From contig NC_088863.1 of assembly GCF_032884065.1 (NCBI RefSeq), forward strand, positions 62,584,104-62,648,103: a stretch of 64,000 bases of DNA, written 5' to 3'. Position 1 is the first letter of the stretch. Each line of letters starts with the position of its first letter. Below, piece by piece: positions 11,590 to 23,694 of this stretch. Source of the stretch: Artemia franciscana (lineage: Eukaryota > Arthropoda > Branchiopoda > Anostraca > Artemiidae). The notes under the pieces are model-generated. The model had not been told where the DNA came from. It saw only the letters and a list, made by a program, of their open reading frames with translations, and did no database searches. A program made the translations under genes and the position numbers.

Positions 11590-12540
11590 TTGACGGCCCC
11601 AATAATGAAAAAGCGATATGTTGTTTTAATGCAAGGGTGAGCTCTGCAGGGTAGATCCAAGATATTCTTTAGCGGGGGGGGGGGGGGTGCATATTAGATT
11701 TTTTGGACAAACTTGTGATAAATTGAGGGCCTAATGACAATGGTTGACAAAATCCAGACATTGGCAGACCTATCTCTAAATAAAAGTGCGCAAAAAATAC
11801 TTGAAATTTTGGTGGGCTCTAGTACATCTTACTCCCCTCTCTTTTATTTATATCAGAGAGATACCATTTATTTATAGAATCCTTCTAAAATATAGAAAGA
11901 AAAGAAGAAACAAAGAGAAGAAAGAAGAAAAGGAAATAAGAAAAGAAAGAAGAAAAGAAAAGAAGAAGAGAAGAAAAAAAAAACAAAAAAAGAATCAATT
12001 ACCTATTACAAAACATTTGGCAATATTCCACCTTTACTTAATCTTCCTAAACCGGTAACAGTTGCATTATTCCAAGAAGTATATCATCACTAGATGGCAG
12101 TCAAATAGGTGAAATAGTAGGACTAAATTCAACCAGTTCCTCTAAATGCAACAGTGCAATAACATATTCATACGTAAAAAATTATATTTAGTGTGAAAAA
12201 TTTTCTTCGTCACTGTCCTTTCCACAAATGGAAACTCCTCTGTGAATGAAAATACGTCATATTCTCCCAGTCAAATCCTGATTTGAGTAAGTAAAAGGCT
12301 ACAAAAAACGAAAATTGATTTAAAAATAATAATATGGCATTGGACTAGTCTAGAAGCAGGTTGTAGATGTAGTGTACATATTCTTCACCAAAATCAACAA
12401 AACCTATTAATACCTTCCTGATAAGTCATATTTAATATTGATTTACTTGTTTTTATTTTGTTTTCGTTGTTTAGGTCAACTTATTTTCATTTGATTGGAG
12501 TATTTTTCTCTATGGGCTTCGTTATTTGAATTGGAAACGT
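11590..12540 (+). repeat. Direct repeat copy 1 (partner 28270-29363)
   Basis: Parallel reading shows the same order of words in both copies: a GATATGTTGTTTTAATGC-like start, a G-rich run, the purine-rich AAAGAAGAAA tract, a GGAAACTCCTCTGTGA block and GTTGTTTAGGTCAACTTATT. The AAG-rich tract creates a Lys-rich ORF at 11786-12058 that I do not accept as a gene. Copy 2 is interrupted at its end by the old RTE-like LINE. Confidence 0.8.
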
Positions 12541-12662
12541 TAATCACGACATCGGAGATCCTTGACTATTCTCTGAAGAAACGAATGGACCGATAATTTA
12601 TTTAGCACAATAAAAGCTCTATAAATAAAGTATAAACTAGTTTGAACCTTATAATATTACAT

Positions 12663-12948
12663 AAAAAAACTAGTTTTATTAACTGAAAGTAAGGAGTGAC
12701 ATTAAAACTTAAAACGAACAGAAATTACTCCGTATATGAAATGGGTTGTCCCCTCCGCAATCCCTCGCTCTTTACTCTAAAGCGTTTAACTGTTTTAAAA
12801 AGCAGAATTGTGGCAAAGAGTCAAACTTTAGCGTAAAGAGCGAGGGATTGCGGAGGGGACAACCCATTTCATATACGGAGTAATTTCTGTTCGTTTTAAG
12901 TTTTAATGTCGCTCCTTACTTTCAGTTAAAAAAACTAATTTTTTTTAT
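12663..12948. repeat. Long palindrome 1 of family 2
   Basis: Left arm 12663-12787 and right arm 12822-12948 are reverse complements with only a few mismatches, around a 34-base spacer. Both arms hold GGTTGTCCCCTCCGCAATCC and CCGTATATGAAATGGG or their complements. The CCGCAATCC variant is found in both arms here but not in the other family-2 copies (CCTCAACGCC). Confidence 0.9.
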
Positions 12949-13251
12949 GTAATTTCTGAACGTTTTTGAATTAATGCATGTTTGATTTTGGCTCTCCACA
13001 CATAAATTATTAAAATGAAATTTGCATATTAATTCCTTTTTTGACTAAATGGCTTTCTCTTAGTTTTGATCAGACGATTTTGAAAAATAAGGGATGGGGA
13101 AGGAGGCCTAGTTGTCATGCAATTTTTTGGTTACATAAAAGGCAACTATAAATTTTAATTTTTAACGATTTTTTTTATTAGTAAAAAATATACGTAACTT
13201 AAGAATTAACTTACGTAACAAACTTTTATATTCTTTAATTTTTATTATGTA
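12949..13251 (+). repeat. Family-2 element, part left of the inserted Helitron
   Basis: Matches 60060-60330 in order (GATTTTGGCTC..., then TAGTTTTGATC, then GGAGGCCTAGTTG, then TACGTAACTT) and, inverted, 63400-63660. It stops at the A preceding the Helitron and resumes at 14771. Confidence 0.75.
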
Positions 13252-13402
13252 CTAGCTGTTGGGGTGGCGCTTCAAGCCACCCAAACACCTAGTTGGTGGG
13301 GGCGCTTCGCCCCCCCCCCCAAGCCCCCCGCGTGCGTAAGTCGTTATGCACCATATTAGTTACGCGCCATTGTAGTTGTGTCCCTATGTCCCACCTGTGA
13401 AT

Positions 13403-13599
<197 letters not shown>

Positions 13600-13600
13600 T

Positions 13601-13795
13601 TTAACTACGTAAAACTTGCGAATATACAACATTCTTTGCTGTCCCATTGTCTCTGCATATAAATAGATTGTCAGGTTTACCGACTCTTGAACATGCAACA
13701 TATAATGGTCCATGGGAAAACAATCCGTATTCAGGTCTATACCTCATGATTCTAATGATTGCCCTTGAGCTTTGTTGATGGTGATTGCTAATCGA
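13601..13795 (-). pseudogene. RepHel helicase C-terminus, broken
   Basis: On the minus strand the reading runs LAITINKAQGQSLES, stop, GIDLNTDCF, a one-base frame change near TTTTCCC, then [20 protein letters not shown] and on to VVYSQVLRS and TAA. TINKAQGQS and YVACSRV are the conserved last helicase motifs of Helitron Pif1-like proteins. Upstream of this the coding region is replaced by minisatellite, so this copy is non-autonomous. Confidence 0.75.
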
Positions 13796-14770
13796 CCATT
13801 CCCTGTGTCGCCGTCGTCATTTATATATCCCCCTGTGCCCCCCGGCGTTCCCGTTGTAAATGTGTCCCTGTGTCCTGGTCGTCATTTATATTCCCTATGT
13901 CCCGGTCGTCATTTGTGTCCCGGTGTCCCAGTCTGTGATTTCTCTTTGAGCGTCCCGGGCGTCATTTATATTCCTTGTGTCCCGGTGTCCCGGTTGTCAT
14001 TTGTGTCCCGGTGTCCTGGTATGTATATACATTCGTTTTTGAATTGGTCTTTTTTTTAGTTTTTAGTTTTTTACCTTTTTTTAGTTTTTTTTAGTTATAC
14101 CTCATGATTCTAATGATTGCCCTCCCCCGACGTCCCCGTTGTATTTGTGTCCCTGTGTCCCGGTCGTCATTTATATTCCCTGTGTCCCGGTCGTCATTTG
14201 TATCCCGGTGTCCCGGTCTGTATGTACATTCGTTTTTGAAATGGTATATGATGAAATAATTTTTTTTATTTTTCCCCTTTTTTTCTTTTTAGTTTTTTTT
14301 TTGGTTTTTACTTTTTTTTAGTTTTGCTTTTCTCCTTTATTTTTCTTTTTTTTACTTTTTTTATTTTTTTCTTTTTTAGTTTTTTTTTAGTTTTTTAGAT
14401 TTTTTAGTTTTTTTATTAGTTTTTAGTTTTTTCTTAGTTTTTACCTTTTTTTTAGTTTTTTTAGTTTTTTTTTTACTTATGTCCTGGTCGTCATTTATAC
14501 TCCCTGTGTCCCGGTCGTCATTTGTGTCCCGGTGCTTTGTTGATGGTGATTGCTAATCGAACATTCCTTGTGTCCCGGTCCCTTTCTCTTTGAGTGTCCC
14601 GGTCGTCATTTATATTCCCTATGTGCCGGTGTCCCGGTCGTCATTTGTGTCCCGATGTCCCAGTCTGTAATTTCGTCACTCGAAAACATGACGTCAGTCG
14701 ACACACAAACATGACGTCACTCGAAAGACACACACACACACAGACAACTTATTTTTATATAGAAGATAGA

Positions 14771-15929
14771 TATGAGGGGGTTTGTACCCTCGTTAATGCC
14801 TCGTTTTTTATAATAAATCGTAAGTTTTGTCCCAATTCTTTAAGAATGACCTCTGAATTAGAAAGGCCGTAGAATAAATAGTTGAAATTACTAAAATACT
14901 ATAGCATAAAGAGCGAGGTATTTATCTCCTCCTAAATACATAGCTCTTTATGCTAAATTACTCTTAGAACCCTTCATATGCGTAATAATCTCTGTTCGTT
15001 TTAAGATTCAATGCTACTCTTTACTTTCAATTGAAAAAACTTTTCCATGTTTATTTTTTCATTGTTTTTTTATAGTAATTTTAGAAAATCCTGCGCCCTT
15101 TTCATTGAATTTCTGTTCCCCCATGACATATTTCTATAAGGAAAGATCCTCCCACATAGCCCCCTCCCCTCAACCCTACCCCCAAAACCAAAAAAAAATC
15201 CCCTGAAAACGACTGTAGACTTCCCAATAACCATTATTATATGTAAACACTGGTCGAAGTTTGTAACTTGCAGCCCCTCCCCCAGGGACTGTAGGGGAGT
15301 AAGTCATTCTCAAAGACATAGTTATTATGGTTTTTGACTATGCAGAACAAAATCGACCTCTCAAAATTTTTATCTGTTGACTTTGGAGAAAAAATGAGTG
15401 TGGGAGGGGGCCTATGTGCCCTCCAATTTTTTCGGTCACTTAAAAAGGGTACTAGAACTTTTCATTTCCGTTAGAATGAGCCTTCTTGTAATATTCTAGG
15501 ACCACTTGGTCGATACGATGACCCCTGGAAATAAAAAAAAAAACAAAAAAAACAAAAAAACAAATAAACACACACCCGTGATTTCTCTTCTGGCAAAAAA
15601 TACGAGATTCCATATTTTTGCAGATAGGCGCTTTAAAATTTTATTATAGGGTACTCTCATACGCCGAATACGATGGTGCGATTTTCGTTAAGATTCTGTG
15701 AGTTTTAGGTGGTGTTTTTTTCCTATTTTCTAAAATAAGGCAAATTTTTTCAGGCTCTTAACTTTTGATGACAAAGACTAAATTTAATGAAACTTATATA
15801 TTTAAAATCAGCATGAAAATTTCATTCTTTTGATGTATATCTTAGAATCAAAATTCCGTTTCTTAGAGTTTCGTTTACTATTGAGCCGGATCACTCCTTA
15901 CTACAGTTCGTTACCACGAACTGTTTGAT
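14771..15929 (+). repeat. Family-2 element, part right of the Helitron, with terminal palindrome
   Basis: It resumes the family-2 copy with TATGAGGGGG and a degenerate second palindrome (about 14771-15010). A body matching 60620-61457 follows: CCTGCGCCCTTTTCAT, CCACTTGGTCGATACGAT, TTTTCGTTAAGATTCT. It ends in CAGTTCGT-TACC-ACGAACTG at 15904-15923 followed by TTTGAT, after which the copies diverge. Confidence 0.8.
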
Positions 15930-16179
15930 AAAATGAATAAATTGTACAAAAAATCAAAATATTCAACAGAATAATAATTGAATAGAATAGACAAAATTAA
16001 ATTAGAATTAGACAAAATCGAAATAAAAAACAACAATCCTCCCCAACCCACCCAATTAACTCTACTGATAACATGCTTAAGGTGGAAATCTGACTGGCCT
16101 TACAACCACTTTCAAAATGTTTTATTAAAATTTTGACAACATTTTTGTTTCTTTTTGGGTTTTAAAATTTATTACAATC
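15930..16179. other. No recognised feature
   Basis: AT-rich sequence between the end of the family-2 copy and the start of the right inverted-repeat arm. Nothing further is seen. Confidence 0.6.
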
Positions 16180-17830
16180 CCCTGTATAATATCCTTTATT
16201 ATATATTCTTTTTTGGATTAGTATATAGACGCTTTTCATATTCTCATCATTGGGATTAAGTTCCGAGCTCTGCAGCAGATTGCTGCTGATGAGTTCGAGT
16301 TCTGGGTCCCGTATTACCAATATTACCCCTATTACCGTATTACAATATGCGTAAGCAGATTATCTTTTTACGATAGTTCGGACTGCATAAAGTCCTTAAG
16401 GATTAACACATCCCCCTAACGGCTAAGATCCTGGGAAAATTTGCTTGATTTTAGAAAAAAGGGGAATACATCCCAAAAAAAGAGTGTTCTATCTCTTTTT
16501 GTGTTCTCTTTAAAACAAAAAAAAGAGTAGTTTAGACTAAAAAGTAGAATGTGGCGTGAACTCTTAGAGAGATCATGCCACAACCTGGAAGTGTGTTTAC
16601 TTATTTTTTTTTCATGGCTGATCTCACCGAATACGTGATATTCAAATATCTGGAGGGGGCTCATTCAAACAAAAATTAACGTTCTGTTGGCCTTCTTTCC
16701 CTGGAGGTCATCACATTGAGTCTGTTTTAAAAAATATCAGAAAAGGGCTCATTCGAACGGAAACTGAAGTCATAGCTTCAATTTCGAAAGCTTCCTTGAT
16801 TATGAGGATTAAGTTTGAAGTAAGCCTGCGACATGAGTACTGTGGACTGACAGCACCACTTTTAGAGCAGAGTATTTCAAATGTAATATAAAATTACGTT
16901 TACCTTCTCACCGGGAATACGTTGGGGAGTATTCTAATGGGTGTGCTTTTCCAGAATGATTGTCATTTATCCAAGCCTTGCAATATAAACATTAAGCTTA
17001 AATATAAAAATCCGGCTTCGAGATGCAGACTGACTTCTTCAGATTTAAGAGAGCTCTGGATCAAGCTCTTCAAAGTAGCTAATCATAAGGAAAGAGCATA
17101 TGGAAACTGAAACTGAAGGTCTTACTACAACGTAAGCATGAGCAGAATCTACTGTTTATACTGATCCTATGTATGCAAAATTTACTAATTTGAAATTCAC
17201 TAATATAAAGTGTATGAAAATTTGATTAATCAACTAACCTCAGTAGTGGGATTAAGCACCCTCGATTGGGGGCATTTAGTAAAAACAATTCGAATAGGTA
17301 CTGAGTAAAGAATAACTTGGCCCACATGTATGTTTCTTCTTCCTCTTTTTATTTTCTAACCACTTTGTATAGGAGGAATGGTCGTAGAAACTTAAGAGAG
17401 GGCTTATTGAATTGGAAACGAAAAGCTAATAAAAATTGTTATGACATCATATCCATGCCAAATTCTATTGAAACTAAGGGAATAGAACGTAAGGATGATA
17501 TTAAGTCACTATTACTTTTTTTTTGTTCAAACAAATGAGCTTACTTACGCTTTACAAAAAAATTTCATTTTATAATAAGCATACTAACATCATGGCTGGT
17601 GAACCAATACTAAGTTAATTTCATGTTTTATGCAGACAAATTCTGAAATTTTTTACTCCTGAAAGAGCATAGAACTATAAGTTATTAGGATTTCTATAGT
17701 CATTTAATTAGTTCATACACTCTGCCGTTCTTGCGATAGTGCAGATACGCCTTTTGTCAACTGTCATACTCACAGTTTGCTTTAAACATTTTGATGCACT
17801 CATTCTGGATACATTTTGAACAAAGTGCTA
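16180..17830 (+). repeat. Right arm of giant inverted repeat, inner block
   Basis: The reverse complement of 6735-8358. Shared words include GGATTAGTATATAGACGCTT, CTCTGCAGCAGATTGCTGCT, AGGTCTTACTACAACGTAAG and GATAGTGCAGATACGCC. At 17830 it breaks off and continues into a different part of family 1, unlike the left arm. Confidence 0.85.
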
Positions 17831-18101
17831 TAACTTTTTAAAACATCGACGAAACAAAAAAAAATTACTACAATATTTAATATGACTGAAAAAAAAGTAA
17901 CTTAAAAATAAACTGAATGTTCAATATATACCAATTAAAAGTAATGACGGAAGAAGTTTTTCAAAGAATATTTAAGAGCTACACTAAACCTAAAATGAGC
18001 AGAAATAAAGTCAAATAATTTTCCAGCATAAAACTACCGCAAATTGCCACCGTTAGATAAATGAAACCCAAAACGAACAGGAATTATAATACAAAACCGA
18101 G
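17831..18101 (+). repeat. Family-1 fragment at LINE insertion site
   Basis: Matches the family-1 interior at about 1040-1290 and 24800-25075 (AAACTGAATGTT, AGTCGAATAATTTT-like, CAGGAATCACAAT-like). It runs up to ACCGAGT, where the LINE 3' end begins. Its join to the preceding block differs from the left arm, so a rearrangement between sub-repeats occurred here. Confidence 0.7.
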
Positions 18102-18107
18102 TTCAAT

Positions 18108-18288
18108 TCAATTCAATTTATTCAAATAAAACTACAATATAACACCAATAATAATAAAGATCCTGGAAGCGAACTTGTTGAGGACCATAACCACAAAAAA
18201 TTGAAAATGAAGAAGAGAGAAAAAAAATAGAAAAGAGAAAACATGAGTAACTAAAGCAAATTGAATAAGAATTTAGAGAGTTATAATA
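18108..18288 (-). other. LINE 3' untranslated region
   Basis: A short, purine-rich stretch on the plus strand between the ORF2 stop and the AATTG tail. No coding content. Confidence 0.65.
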
Positions 18289-21200
18289 TCAAAATTTTAG
18301 TACATTGCTATACAGCGTGCGAAAACTTGTGGATAGCTCGACACTGGAGGGTATTATATTCCATTGAAGTATAGATTTATAAATGGGGGATCGCTGGGTG
18401 GAACTAGAAACACACTTGGGGACAATGAAGGAACGGTTGGATGAACGGAGACAGAGGCCTTCAGAATTATTAATATTAAAATAAGATAATAATTGAGGAG
18501 GAAGATTTTTATGGTAAGCGGAGTATGCAAGGTATAGATTTAATTTTTTGATGATTTGTTCAAAAGGGATAATACCAAAATCGGAGTACAAGTCCTGGGT
18601 GGGATATAGTCGGGGCAGCCGAAAAACTGCTTTGATGGCACGGTTTTGGGCAGATTTTAATTTATTGGTAACTGAAGGAAAAGTGTTGCCCCAAACAGAT
18701 CCACAGTATGAGATATATGGGTAAATAAAAGAGTAATAAAGGGTGACAAGGATATCGGGAGTAAGAAAATAATTCGCACGATTAATCATACTTACCTGTC
18801 GCAAAATTATGGCTCTGATGTAGGACACGTGTGTTGCAAATGATAGGGAGGAGTCTATGTGAACACCAAGAAACTTGGCAACTTCCACCTGTGGGAGGAG
18901 ATTGGTAGAATATTTTAGGCCAAGTGCTTGCTGAGCTTCATTTTTTTTGTAAGGGGTTCGAAATAATACAACCTGACTTTTCTTGATGTTAATGGTCATG
19001 CAGTTAACTAGACACCACTCCTCTACTCTATTCAGAAGGGTTTGAGTAGAGGCGACAACGGATGGTAAATTAGGACCGGTGATGAAAAAGTTGCTATCGT
19101 CAGCGAAAAGTACTGGGTGCACTGATGGACCCAGGTCCGTAACCAAATCATTAATATAAAGGAGAAAAAGTATTGGACCAAGAACAGAGCCTTGTGGGAC
19201 GCCCCTTCGGACAGGTAGGGGATGTGAAGTCAACCCGCCCAGACTCACACTCTGTACTCTACCAGAGAGATAAGAGCCAAACCATGAGAAAGGAACTCCA
19301 CGAATCCCTAAGTTGTTGAGTTTACTTAATAGAACACTGTGATCAACCATATCAAAGGCCTTAGAAAAGTCCAGAAATAAGCCCAATACAGTATTTTTAA
19401 GGTCAAGTTGGGAACGTATAAACTGTGTGGCGTCTATTAGTGCATGAGCAGTTGAAAATTTGGAACGGAAGCCATATTGATGGGGAGAAATCAACGAATC
19501 TGAAGAATGAATCCCAAATAAAAAGGGAGAAAGACGTCGGAATATGAATCTCTCGAGCACTTTAGATATAACTGGGAGAAGTGAGATTGGACGATAATTA
19601 CTTATCTCAGACGGATCGCCTTTTTTATGAATCGGGATAACAATTGCTGATTTAAATATTTCTGGGAAGACTCCATTGGTCATAGACAGGTTTGCTATGT
19701 GCACAATGGGTTCACAAACATAGGAAGATACGGTCCTAAGAAGCTTATTACTTATGCCAAAGAAGTCAGGTGTACTACTATTAGAGAGACATTTGATAAC
19801 TTGAAGCACCTCTTTACGATCAGTTGGAGAGAAAAACATAGATCCAGGATTCTTGCTAGGTTGTACTGACTGGGAGAAGGAACAGGAGTTAGCATTTGGA
19901 ATATTAGTGAAATAATTATTAAAAGCATCCGGTACTGAACTTGGGTCAATTAATCTGCCACTGATGTCCTTAAGGTTAAGAGGTACAGATCTTGAACTTC
20001 TTTTTTTTGAAAGAATTTCATTTATTGTTGACAAATTTTTTGCAAGTTCCCTTTGCAATGAGAGATTTTCGAATAATAATAATTTTTTTTTGCTTCCCGG
20101 ACAAGTTTGGTATATAAATTTTGTATTTTTTATAATTAGTCAGGTCAATACCGTTACTGGTTTTGCAAGCTAACTTATATAGGTCATTTTTTCGGTATGA
20201 AGAGATTATCAGGCTATTAGACATCCAGGGGCGTATATGGCTAGTTTTTCGGTTTGATTTACGAACTGGAAAGGTTGAACTGATAAGATCACTCAGTCCT
20301 TGTGTAAAACCATTTGTGGCTGAATTAACATCCTGACAATCCAAAACCTTGGACCAGTCAAAGGATTTCAAACGATCCGTGAACCTGTTCATATTCACAG
20401 TATTATATATTCTATTATACGTAGGGGTTTTAGTTCTAGAGGGCTGAGTAGTTGGTAGGGAGGGTAGCGAGAGATAGATTGGAAAGTGATCTGACAGGTC
20501 AGAAAATATTATTTTGGAGGACAGGTGGTTTCCCAGGGAAGTGGATACGAAAATGTTGTCAATTACAGTAGCTGTAGACCTCACAGGATCAACTCTAGTA
20601 GGAAAAAGGATTGTGGGAAGAAGACCACTTGAGGTGAATGTTTCAAAAAAGGTATCACAATCATTATTATTGCTAACATTTAGTAAATTACAATTGAAGT
20701 CCCCAAAAACTATTGCCTTCTTTTGTGGTAAATTAATAAAACTAGAAAAATCATCAAATAGGTTACAAAAGAAAGGGGTCGGAAATGAGGGGGGCTTATA
20801 AAATAATGAAAAAATAAAAGAATTCTCGTCAACACTTATGTCTACGATTATTGAATAAATGCATCTATTATTTATAAGTTGCGAGAATAGGGATTCACAG
20901 TCTAATAGCCTGGTGAATTTCAGACTTGACCGGATGTAAAGAGAAATGCCGCCAGAGGACTTGGTTAATTTTCTTTCAATATGAATAGCTTGAAAACCAG
21001 GGAGGGAAAATTCATTCTTATCATCAATTTCTGAAAGCCATGTTTCCGTTATTCCAATTACGTCTAAAGGGCAGTAACCATTAATTAAAACTAAGTCTTT
21101 AAAATTAGCCCACTTATCCCGTATACTTCTGATGTTAAAGCAAATTACATTAAGTTTGGTCTCTTCCATTAGCTTAGGTTTCACATTTTTCACAAAATCA

Positions 21201-21358
21201 AAAGTGTCGAGATATTCACAGTTAATTTGGTTTAAAGGGCTATCGGGGCTAGCTAAGGGGCTGGTGGGCAAATTATTTTGGTCATCGTAATAGTTAAAAA
21301 CAACATTATTACACAGTGATAAATTCGTGAGAAACGTAAAATCTTGTACGGTGCACAT
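18289..21358 (-). pseudogene. LINE ORF2, endonuclease and reverse transcriptase, one frameshift
   Basis: ORF2 nicks the target and copies the RNA by target-primed reverse transcription. The first part (21358-20018, 446 codons) is an apurinic endonuclease: N75 in CFN, E105 in TETW, GDFN at 219-222 and SDH at 289-291. The second part (20058-18289, 589 codons) is the reverse transcriptase, with IPIHKKGD, FLDFSKAFD at about 228-236, RRGVPQGSVLGP and FADD at 318-321. The frame changes once in an AAATTTT run near 20117-20123. Reading past it in the next frame gives LYTKLVREAKKKLLLFENLS, which joins smoothly to the second part. No RNase H domain is visible. A single indel makes this copy young, or the indel could be a sequencing error. 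Confidence 0.85.
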
Positions 21359-23035
21359 TTAAACATCCATTGTGGTCTGAGTTTCATCATCTCCTTGATT
21401 AGAATATTGGAAATCTTCTTCAGCCGACGAAATATCATTGGTGGTAATTTTGGACTGGGATGGAAAGTTTGCCGTTTTTTTCTTAGATTTCTTGCCTTTG
21501 ACTAGGGCAGTGGCATCGATTACCGTCTTGGGGGTTGTGGCAATTTCAGAGCCTGCATTGATTTGATTTGCAGTTGAGTCTACAGGCTTAACTAGCTTTG
21601 ATGTGGAATCTATGTCCTTTTTCATGGAGGATAATTGAGCCATAGCTGTTTCTAATATGTCATCACCTAGGAGTTTAGTGATAGCTTTCTTCTTGAGAGT
21701 ATTTTTGGTTTCCTCAGCTTCATTACTAACCTCAATTAAGTGACTGACTGTGAGATAAGTTGCAAGCCTTTGCCATTCTTGGCTATTTTTAGATGAATCT
21801 TTTGGAGGGCAGGATGTTGAAGTAAAATTAGGTAAGGGATGGGGGGAATGACTAGAACCTTGAGTATGAACATTATTTGCATCTTTTGGAAATGATACTG
21901 TCTTTGCATCTGCTACAGCAACTGTTGCTTGGCTTCTACTGGGCCGATGGGGTGTGGGTTGCCAAGGGATTCTTGCAGCTACAACTGAGTAGGGTAGGTT
22001 CATTTTATCAGATGTTCTAAGGATTACAACTCGCTTTTGGTGAGCTGGGCAAGATTGTTTTTGGAGGGCTGTGTGTCCCTTCCGGTTACAATTTCTGCAG
22101 AAAGGGTCTGACTCAGGGCATTCACTAATTGCGTGGCCTGTTTTCCCACACTTAAGGCAAGACGGATGGGACTGTTTGCAGTGTTTTTTGCTGTGGCCGT
22201 GGGCTAGACAAGTGGAGCATTGTAGGGGCTTAGGCTTATAAATCTTGTAAAAAAGAGACATACCATGCAAGAATATTTCTCCGCTTAGCTCAACTTTGCA
22301 GGAAATGAGGATTGAACGGCTAGGGTGAAGAAAACCTTCTTTGTTTAAACTTAGCCTTATAGCAGTTGAAGGATTGATGAGAAGACCTGAAGAATCTATT
22401 AGTTCAGTTTGTATTTCCTCCACTTTTACACTGGTATCAACACCATACAGCACATACTTGTGTAACTTTTCCACATCTTTTTTTGTGGCTAAAATTTTTG
22501 AGCCATCAAGAATTATTTCTTTGGATTTTGACAGGACATGGTCTGCCGCCTGAGAAGACGTAAAGTAAATATCAATAGACTCGTCCTGCTTGAAAACAAG
22601 TTCAAAATTCACCTTGGTGATCAGAAAGACAGCTTTCCTAATCTGCATTATTCGATCTTTTGAAAAGGGTTGGCCATTGGTTTTCTTGATTGAGACAGTA
22701 TAATAATTGGGGTGATCGTTAGCACTTGTTTCTGGGACACTTGAAGAGAGGGGTTGCACTATCGTTGGTGAACGAGTTTCATCCTTTTTCCTCTTTTTGC
22801 CAGGCGTCTCACCTCTTTCATTAGAGGTAGTTTCGGCTAAGGCCTGAATTCCTGACAAGTGGCTAACAGTTTTGGATCGCGTAGTTGGGGGGGTTCTAGG
22901 AAGAGTTTTATAGGTAGGTCGGAATGGCGACCGGCTAAGGGTTTCAGTGGGAGTATCCTTCTCGGGTGGTAGCCTTAGGGGCTTTTTTCCGTCATTTATT
23001 CCGACGAGATACTGCAGATTCACAAACTTAATCAC
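21359..23035 (-). CDS. LINE ORF1, gag-like nucleic-acid-binding protein (558 aa)
   Basis: An intact frame of 558 codons. ORF1 proteins of this type coat the element RNA and act in the ribonucleoprotein particle. Residues about 30-100 are Ser/Thr/Pro-rich. Residues about 273-330 hold three zinc knuckles: C273-x2-C276-x4-H281-x4-C286, C293-x2-C296-x4-H301-x4-C306, and a third C313-x2-C316-x4-H321 whose last Cys is spaced wider (C329). The C-terminal third is Lys/Ser-rich and probably disordered. The stop TAA at 21361-21359 is followed directly by the ORF2 ATG in the same frame. The start used is the first ATG of the open frame; upstream 23036-23226 looks like 5' UTR. Confidence 0.85.
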   Translation of the reverse strand: MIKFVNLQYLVGINDGKKPLRLPPEKDTPTETLSRSPFRPTYKTLPRTPPTTRSKTVSHLSGIQALAETTSNERGETPGKKRKKDETRSPTIVQPLSSSVPETSANDHPNYYTVSIKKTNGQPFSKDRIMQIRKAVFLITKVNFELVFKQDESIDIYFTSSQAADHVLSKSKEIILDGSKILATKKDVEKLHKYVLYGVDTSVKVEEIQTELIDSSGLLINPSTAIRLSLNKEGFLHPSRSILISCKVELSGEIFLHGMSLFYKIYKPKPLQCSTCLAHGHSKKHCKQSHPSCLKCGKTGHAISECPESDPFCRNCNRKGHTALQKQSCPAHQKRVVILRTSDKMNLPYSVVAARIPWQPTPHRPSRSQATVAVADAKTVSFPKDANNVHTQGSSHSPHPLPNFTSTSCPPKDSSKNSQEWQRLATYLTVSHLIEVSNEAEETKNTLKKKAITKLLGDDILETAMAQLSSMKKDIDSTSKLVKPVDSTANQINAGSEIATTPKTVIDATALVKGKKSKKKTANFPSQSKITTNDISSAEEDFQYSNQGDDETQTTMDV

Positions 23036-23226
23036 AGTTTTTAATCAGCGATAACACCAATATATTCAATTATACACTAATAATAACTCACTGTGTATGA
23101 AGTGAGCAATCCCTCACAATTAAGTCCGCAAGTTAATTGCGCAATCACAATACAGTACAAAAAGTGATCCGATTAGGTTCATAAGCTAGTTCCTTTTAGT
23201 TCAGATACTAAATTCAAACGACTAGT

Positions 23227-23694
23227 TAAACTCAAAACGACCAGGACTATTTAAGTTACTATTTAAGTTACTTAAATTACTATTTAAGAATAAACACAAA
23301 ATAAAATTTAAACATTAAAACAATCAAAACTTAGATTGAATATTCAAGTCAAACATAGAAAGAACAAAATCAATGCAAACAAGAGTTTGGCTACGCTCCC
23401 TTCTCCTCCACTAACTGTAAAAGCATAAAGGTAATAATGTCATTTGAGCTTTATTAAAAATTAATTATATTACAAATATTTCCTTTTGTACTGAGTTGCT
23501 GAGCTTTCAGCAATCAATATTATTATATATCCAATATTAAGTTGAATTTATTTGTTCTTTCCTAGGACAGTTCAGGACATATACTTTTAATAAAACGCAA
23601 GTGACGCAGTAGTGTTTAGACTTTTACAGGTAGGGAGGGGAGAATACAGAAGCCAAACTCTTCTTTGTGGTGATTCTTGTTTGTTTTAAGTTTG
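23227..23694. other. Junction sequence between LINE and right arm
   Basis: Begins with family-1-like words (AAACTCAAAACGACCAGG), then has short direct repeats of TTTAAGTTACTA and AT-rich sequence. No gene is seen. From 23695 the inverted-repeat arm resumes. Confidence 0.5.

Larger units (their letters stand above)
18102..23226 (-). mobile_element. Near-intact CR1/Jockey-like LINE
   Basis: A two-ORF non-LTR retrotransposon on the minus strand with a gag-like ORF1 and an ORF2 carrying apurinic endonuclease plus reverse transcriptase. The 3' end has three tandem AATTG units (18102-18118), a short-repeat tail as in CR1-group elements rather than poly(A). The 5' boundary near 23226 is an estimate from a brief return of family-1-like sequence. 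It interrupts the right arm of the inverted repeat. The clade (CR1, Daphne-like or Jockey) needs a tree. Confidence 0.85.

Noticed and set aside
11786-12058. Lys/Arg/Glu-rich ORF (and 28442-28693)
   Set aside because: Product of an AAAGAAGAAA purine tract in a dispersed repeat; the two copies do not conserve a protein.
13772-14321. ORFs rich in Val-Pro-Cys-Pro-Gly (also 14594-14872, 41559-42110)
   Set aside because: They arise from the GTCCCGGTCGTCATT minisatellite inside Helitrons. The same DNA on the other strand follows a broken RepHel.
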